Positions 62,188 through 64,000 of a DNA stretch of 64,000 nt are shown here, piece after piece. The notes beneath the pieces are model-generated. The model searched no databases and was not told the origin of the DNA. It was given only the letters and a program-made list of their open reading frames with translations. The position numbers and the translations under genes are program-made. Origin of the DNA: Parafrankia irregularis (lineage in GTDB: Bacteria; Actinomycetota; Actinomycetes; Frankiales; Frankiaceae); contig NZ_FAOZ01000017.1 in assembly GCF_001536285.1 (NCBI RefSeq), forward strand, positions 62,001-126,000. Reading direction: 5' to 3'. Every line of letters begins with the position of its first letter. Within the stretch, counting starts at the first letter, position 1.

Positions 62188-62291
62188 CCATTACGGCTCG
62201 CGCCGGGAAAACCGGTGCCGCGGGCACCTTAGCCCTCGACGGGCAGGGCCCTGACACACGATGTCCGGTTTCACAGAAGAGAGGAAACCAG

Positions 62292-63635
62292 GTGCGAAGG
62301 TTATTCAGGAAATCGGTGCTGATCCTGACTGTGGCGGGCGTTGTCGGAATCGCCGGATGCGGCGGCGGGGACAGCACCAACGACACCGCCGCCGTGGACC
62401 CGGCCCTGCTCAAGCTCGGCGCGGACCACGGCTGGAACCAGACCGACGTCACCGTCGACGCGGCCTCGCTGGACTGTCAGGGCAAGGCCTCGAACCCCAC
62501 TCGCGGTGTCACCGACACGTCCATCAAGATCGGTGGACTGGCGACGGTGACAAGCCCCAGCGGCATCGCGTTCGGTGACGCCGACGCGGGCGCGAAGGCG
62601 CGGTTCGCCCGCGCCAACGCCGAGGGCGGAATAGCCGGCCGCACGATCGACTACGTCGGCGTGCGCGACGACGGCTCGGATCCGGCGCGCAACTCCGCCC
62701 AGGCCACCGCCCTCGTGTCGCGGGATGAGGTCTTCGCCGCGGCTCCGGTGCTCACCACGACCTCCAGCTACATTGACACGTTCTGCAAGGACGTCACGCC
62801 CTTCTTCGGCTGGGGAACCGAAAGCGGCTTCTGCGGAAACGCCATCGGCTTCAGCATCGTCGGGTGCCAGACGCCCACCGCCGAGCAGCGGGCCTCGGTG
62901 AACACCGGGCCGCCCGCGATGGTGAACGCCCTCATCCCGGCGGGATCCCCGAAGAGCATCGCGATGATCGGCATCGACAACGACGCCGCCCGCCAGGGCA
63001 ACATCACCGTGTCCCAGGGATTCCAGGCCGCCGGATTCAACGTCGTCTACGAGAAGACACCGATCCCCGTCTCCGGCCTTTCCGACCCGACGCCGATCGT
63101 CCAGGCGGTCATGACCGCCGACCAGGGCGCGCCGCCGGCGGCGGTGTTCATGGTCACGCCGGTCGGTGACGCCGTGAAGCTGCTCGGTGCCCTCCGCGCG
63201 GCAGGGTACGACGGAATCCTGCTCACCCCCTTCTACGACCCGCGCCTGGCCGGGGCAAAGGAGCTCGCGGACACCTACGCGGTCATGCAGTGGCAGCCCG
63301 GTCTGTCCACGGACGTCCCCGGCATCAAGCAGATGATGGCGGACTTCAAGGCCTACGCCCCTGACCTGCCGGACAGCCTGCCCGCGATGGCCGGCTACTG
63401 GGCGGCCGACATGCTCGTCACGGCCCTGCAGAAGGTCGGGCGTGACCTGACCGTCGACGCGCTGCTGAAGACCCTCAACGGCGACTACACCAACTACGTC
63501 GCCGGGGCGGTACCGGAGACCCGCTGGCCGCTGAACCATGTCGCCGCGTCACCCTGCGGCACGCTCGCCCACCTCAAGGACGGCAAGTGGAGCGCGCCGG
63601 CTCTCTCCTGCGGCGCCATCGCGAAGATCTCGTAG
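62292..63635 (+). CDS. Branched-chain-type ABC transporter substrate-binding lipoprotein
   Basis: A 447-residue Leu-binding-protein-like (Peripla_BP_6) lipoprotein. Signal RLFRKSVLILTVAGVVGIAG ends in the lipobox AGC. The ligand fold begins TDTSIKIGGLATVTSPSGI, with ARFARANAEGGIAGRTI and VSRDEVFAAAPVLTTTSS typical of type I binding proteins. No permease or ATPase gene follows before the window end; a perfect hairpin terminator does, so it may serve a transporter encoded elsewhere. The GTG at 62292 follows GAGAGGAAA. Confidence 0.88.
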   Translation: MRRLFRKSVLILTVAGVVGIAGCGGGDSTNDTAAVDPALLKLGADHGWNQTDVTVDAASLDCQGKASNPTRGVTDTSIKIGGLATVTSPSGIAFGDADAGAKARFARANAEGGIAGRTIDYVGVRDDGSDPARNSAQATALVSRDEVFAAAPVLTTTSSYIDTFCKDVTPFFGWGTESGFCGNAIGFSIVGCQTPTAEQRASVNTGPPAMVNALIPAGSPKSIAMIGIDNDAARQGNITVSQGFQAAGFNVVYEKTPIPVSGLSDPTPIVQAVMTADQGAPPAAVFMVTPVGDAVKLLGALRAAGYDGILLTPFYDPRLAGAKELADTYAVMQWQPGLSTDVPGIKQMMADFKAYAPDLPDSLPAMAGYWAADMLVTALQKVGRDLTVDALLKTLNGDYTNYVAGAVPETRWPLNHVAASPCGTLAHLKDGKWSAPALSCGAIAKIS

Positions 63636-63640
63636 TGCCC

Positions 63641-63671
63641 GGGGCGACCACGGACTGTCCGTGGTCGCCCC
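63641..63671 (+). terminator. Hairpin terminator after the binding-protein gene
   Basis: A perfect 14-base-pair stem GGGGCGACCACGGA / TCCGTGGTCGCCCC with a CTG loop, five bases after the stop codon. Confidence 0.85.
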
Positions 63672-63814
63672 CATCCAAGGCCTCAGGCGGTCTCCATCAG
63701 CCCGACCACGGGCTCGCGCTCGTCGGCGTGGCGGTGACCGACATCCGACTCTTTCCCCCGTGGTCGATCATCGGTTGTTAACCTCCGCCGACCGTGCTTT
63801 TCGAGGGGGTTCAG

Positions 63815-64000
63815 GTGACGCGTAAACGCATGGCGGCGCTGACAAGGCCCGCGGTGGTGGTCGCGGCGGTCGTCAGCCTGACCGTCGGCCTGGGCGGATG
63901 CAATGGCAGTGACCAGGATGAAACCGTGTCCGCGCCGGTCAGCACCGGTGTCGCCGGGTCTCCGGCACCCGCCACCTCCACATCCCCGGCTCAGCCTGCC
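63815..64000 (+). CDS. N-terminus of a lipoprotein (cut by window end)
   Basis: A GTG start with GAGGGGG upstream opens a frame that runs off the window. It encodes VTRKRMAALTRPAVVVAAVV, then SLTVGLGGC, a lipoprotein signal with lipobox LGGC, and a Ser/Thr/Pro/Ala-rich spacer. It is probably another solute-binding or sensor lipoprotein, but the family cannot be told. Confidence 0.65.
   Translation, partial: MTRKRMAALTRPAVVVAAVVSLTVGLGGCNGSDQDETVSAPVSTGVAGSPAPATSTSPAQPA

Overview
This 64 kb window is very GC-rich DNA from a mycothiol-producing actinobacterium, most likely a Frankia-like genome. That placement is inference. It rests on the GC-rich coding style, frequent GTG starts, a gene closely matching mycobacterial MhuD, an MscR-type mycothiol-dependent dehydrogenase, an AfsR-like SARP regulator, Ser/Thr kinases and many NarL/DesK-type two-component pairs. 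No rRNA, tRNA, CRISPR array or complete prophage was recognised.

Layout. 1-4.9 kb: a sulfonate/taurine uptake operon (binding protein, TauD-type dioxygenase, permease, ATPase, TetR) whose permease and ATPase genes are separated by a decayed TnpB-type element. 5.3-8.6 kb: a secreted protein and a histidine kinase/LuxR pair. 8.6-14.4 kb: a tightly overlapping minus-strand operon of a nuclease/pseudokinase fusion, an SF1 helicase and a winged-helix protein, which looks like an antiphage module. 14.7-23.3 kb: heme degradation (MhuD), two alpha/beta hydrolases, an internally deleted MMPL transporter, a 1193-residue SARP/ATPase regulator and an MFS exporter. 23.5-27.4 kb: a four-gene oxidative catabolic cluster (P450, SDR, small alpha/beta-barrel protein, amidohydrolase). 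27.5-28.2 kb: a toxin-antitoxin pair with a candidate operator. 28.4-36.4 kb: a Ser/Thr kinase, a two-domain isoprenoid synthase, a STAS/anti-sigma pair, an SGNH hydrolase and uracil-DNA glycosylase. 36.5-39.3 kb: a DesK/LuxR pair with a DUF4097-like surface protein behind a perfect palindrome. 39.4-42.9 kb: a second putative conflict locus in which two convergent genes each carry a TIR domain, one with a likely EAD1 adaptor. 43.4-48.6 kb: an ABC-2 exporter, one subunit carrying an inserted extracellular domain, divergent from an OmpR/HK pair. 48.7-54.6 kb: a sulfur regulon (TauD-type dioxygenase, Rrf2 regulator, sulfate ABC transporter). 55.6-59.5 kb: a haloperoxidase-like protein, a sulfatase and its formylglycine-generating enzyme. 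59.7-64 kb: a TetR regulator, MscR, a branched-chain-type binding lipoprotein and the start of another lipoprotein.

The strongest functional themes are sulfur scavenging (sulfonate uptake, two dioxygenases, sulfate uptake, sulfatase with its activator), environmental sensing, and defence. A dispersed family of about 100 bp palindromic repeats (four good copies and two partial ones) sits in intergenic DNA, mostly between convergent genes, and is not explained by any gene. The best candidates for undescribed systems are the nuclease-pseudokinase/helicase/winged-helix operon and the paired TIR locus, where one TIR domain keeps the predicted catalytic glutamate and the other has glutamine there.
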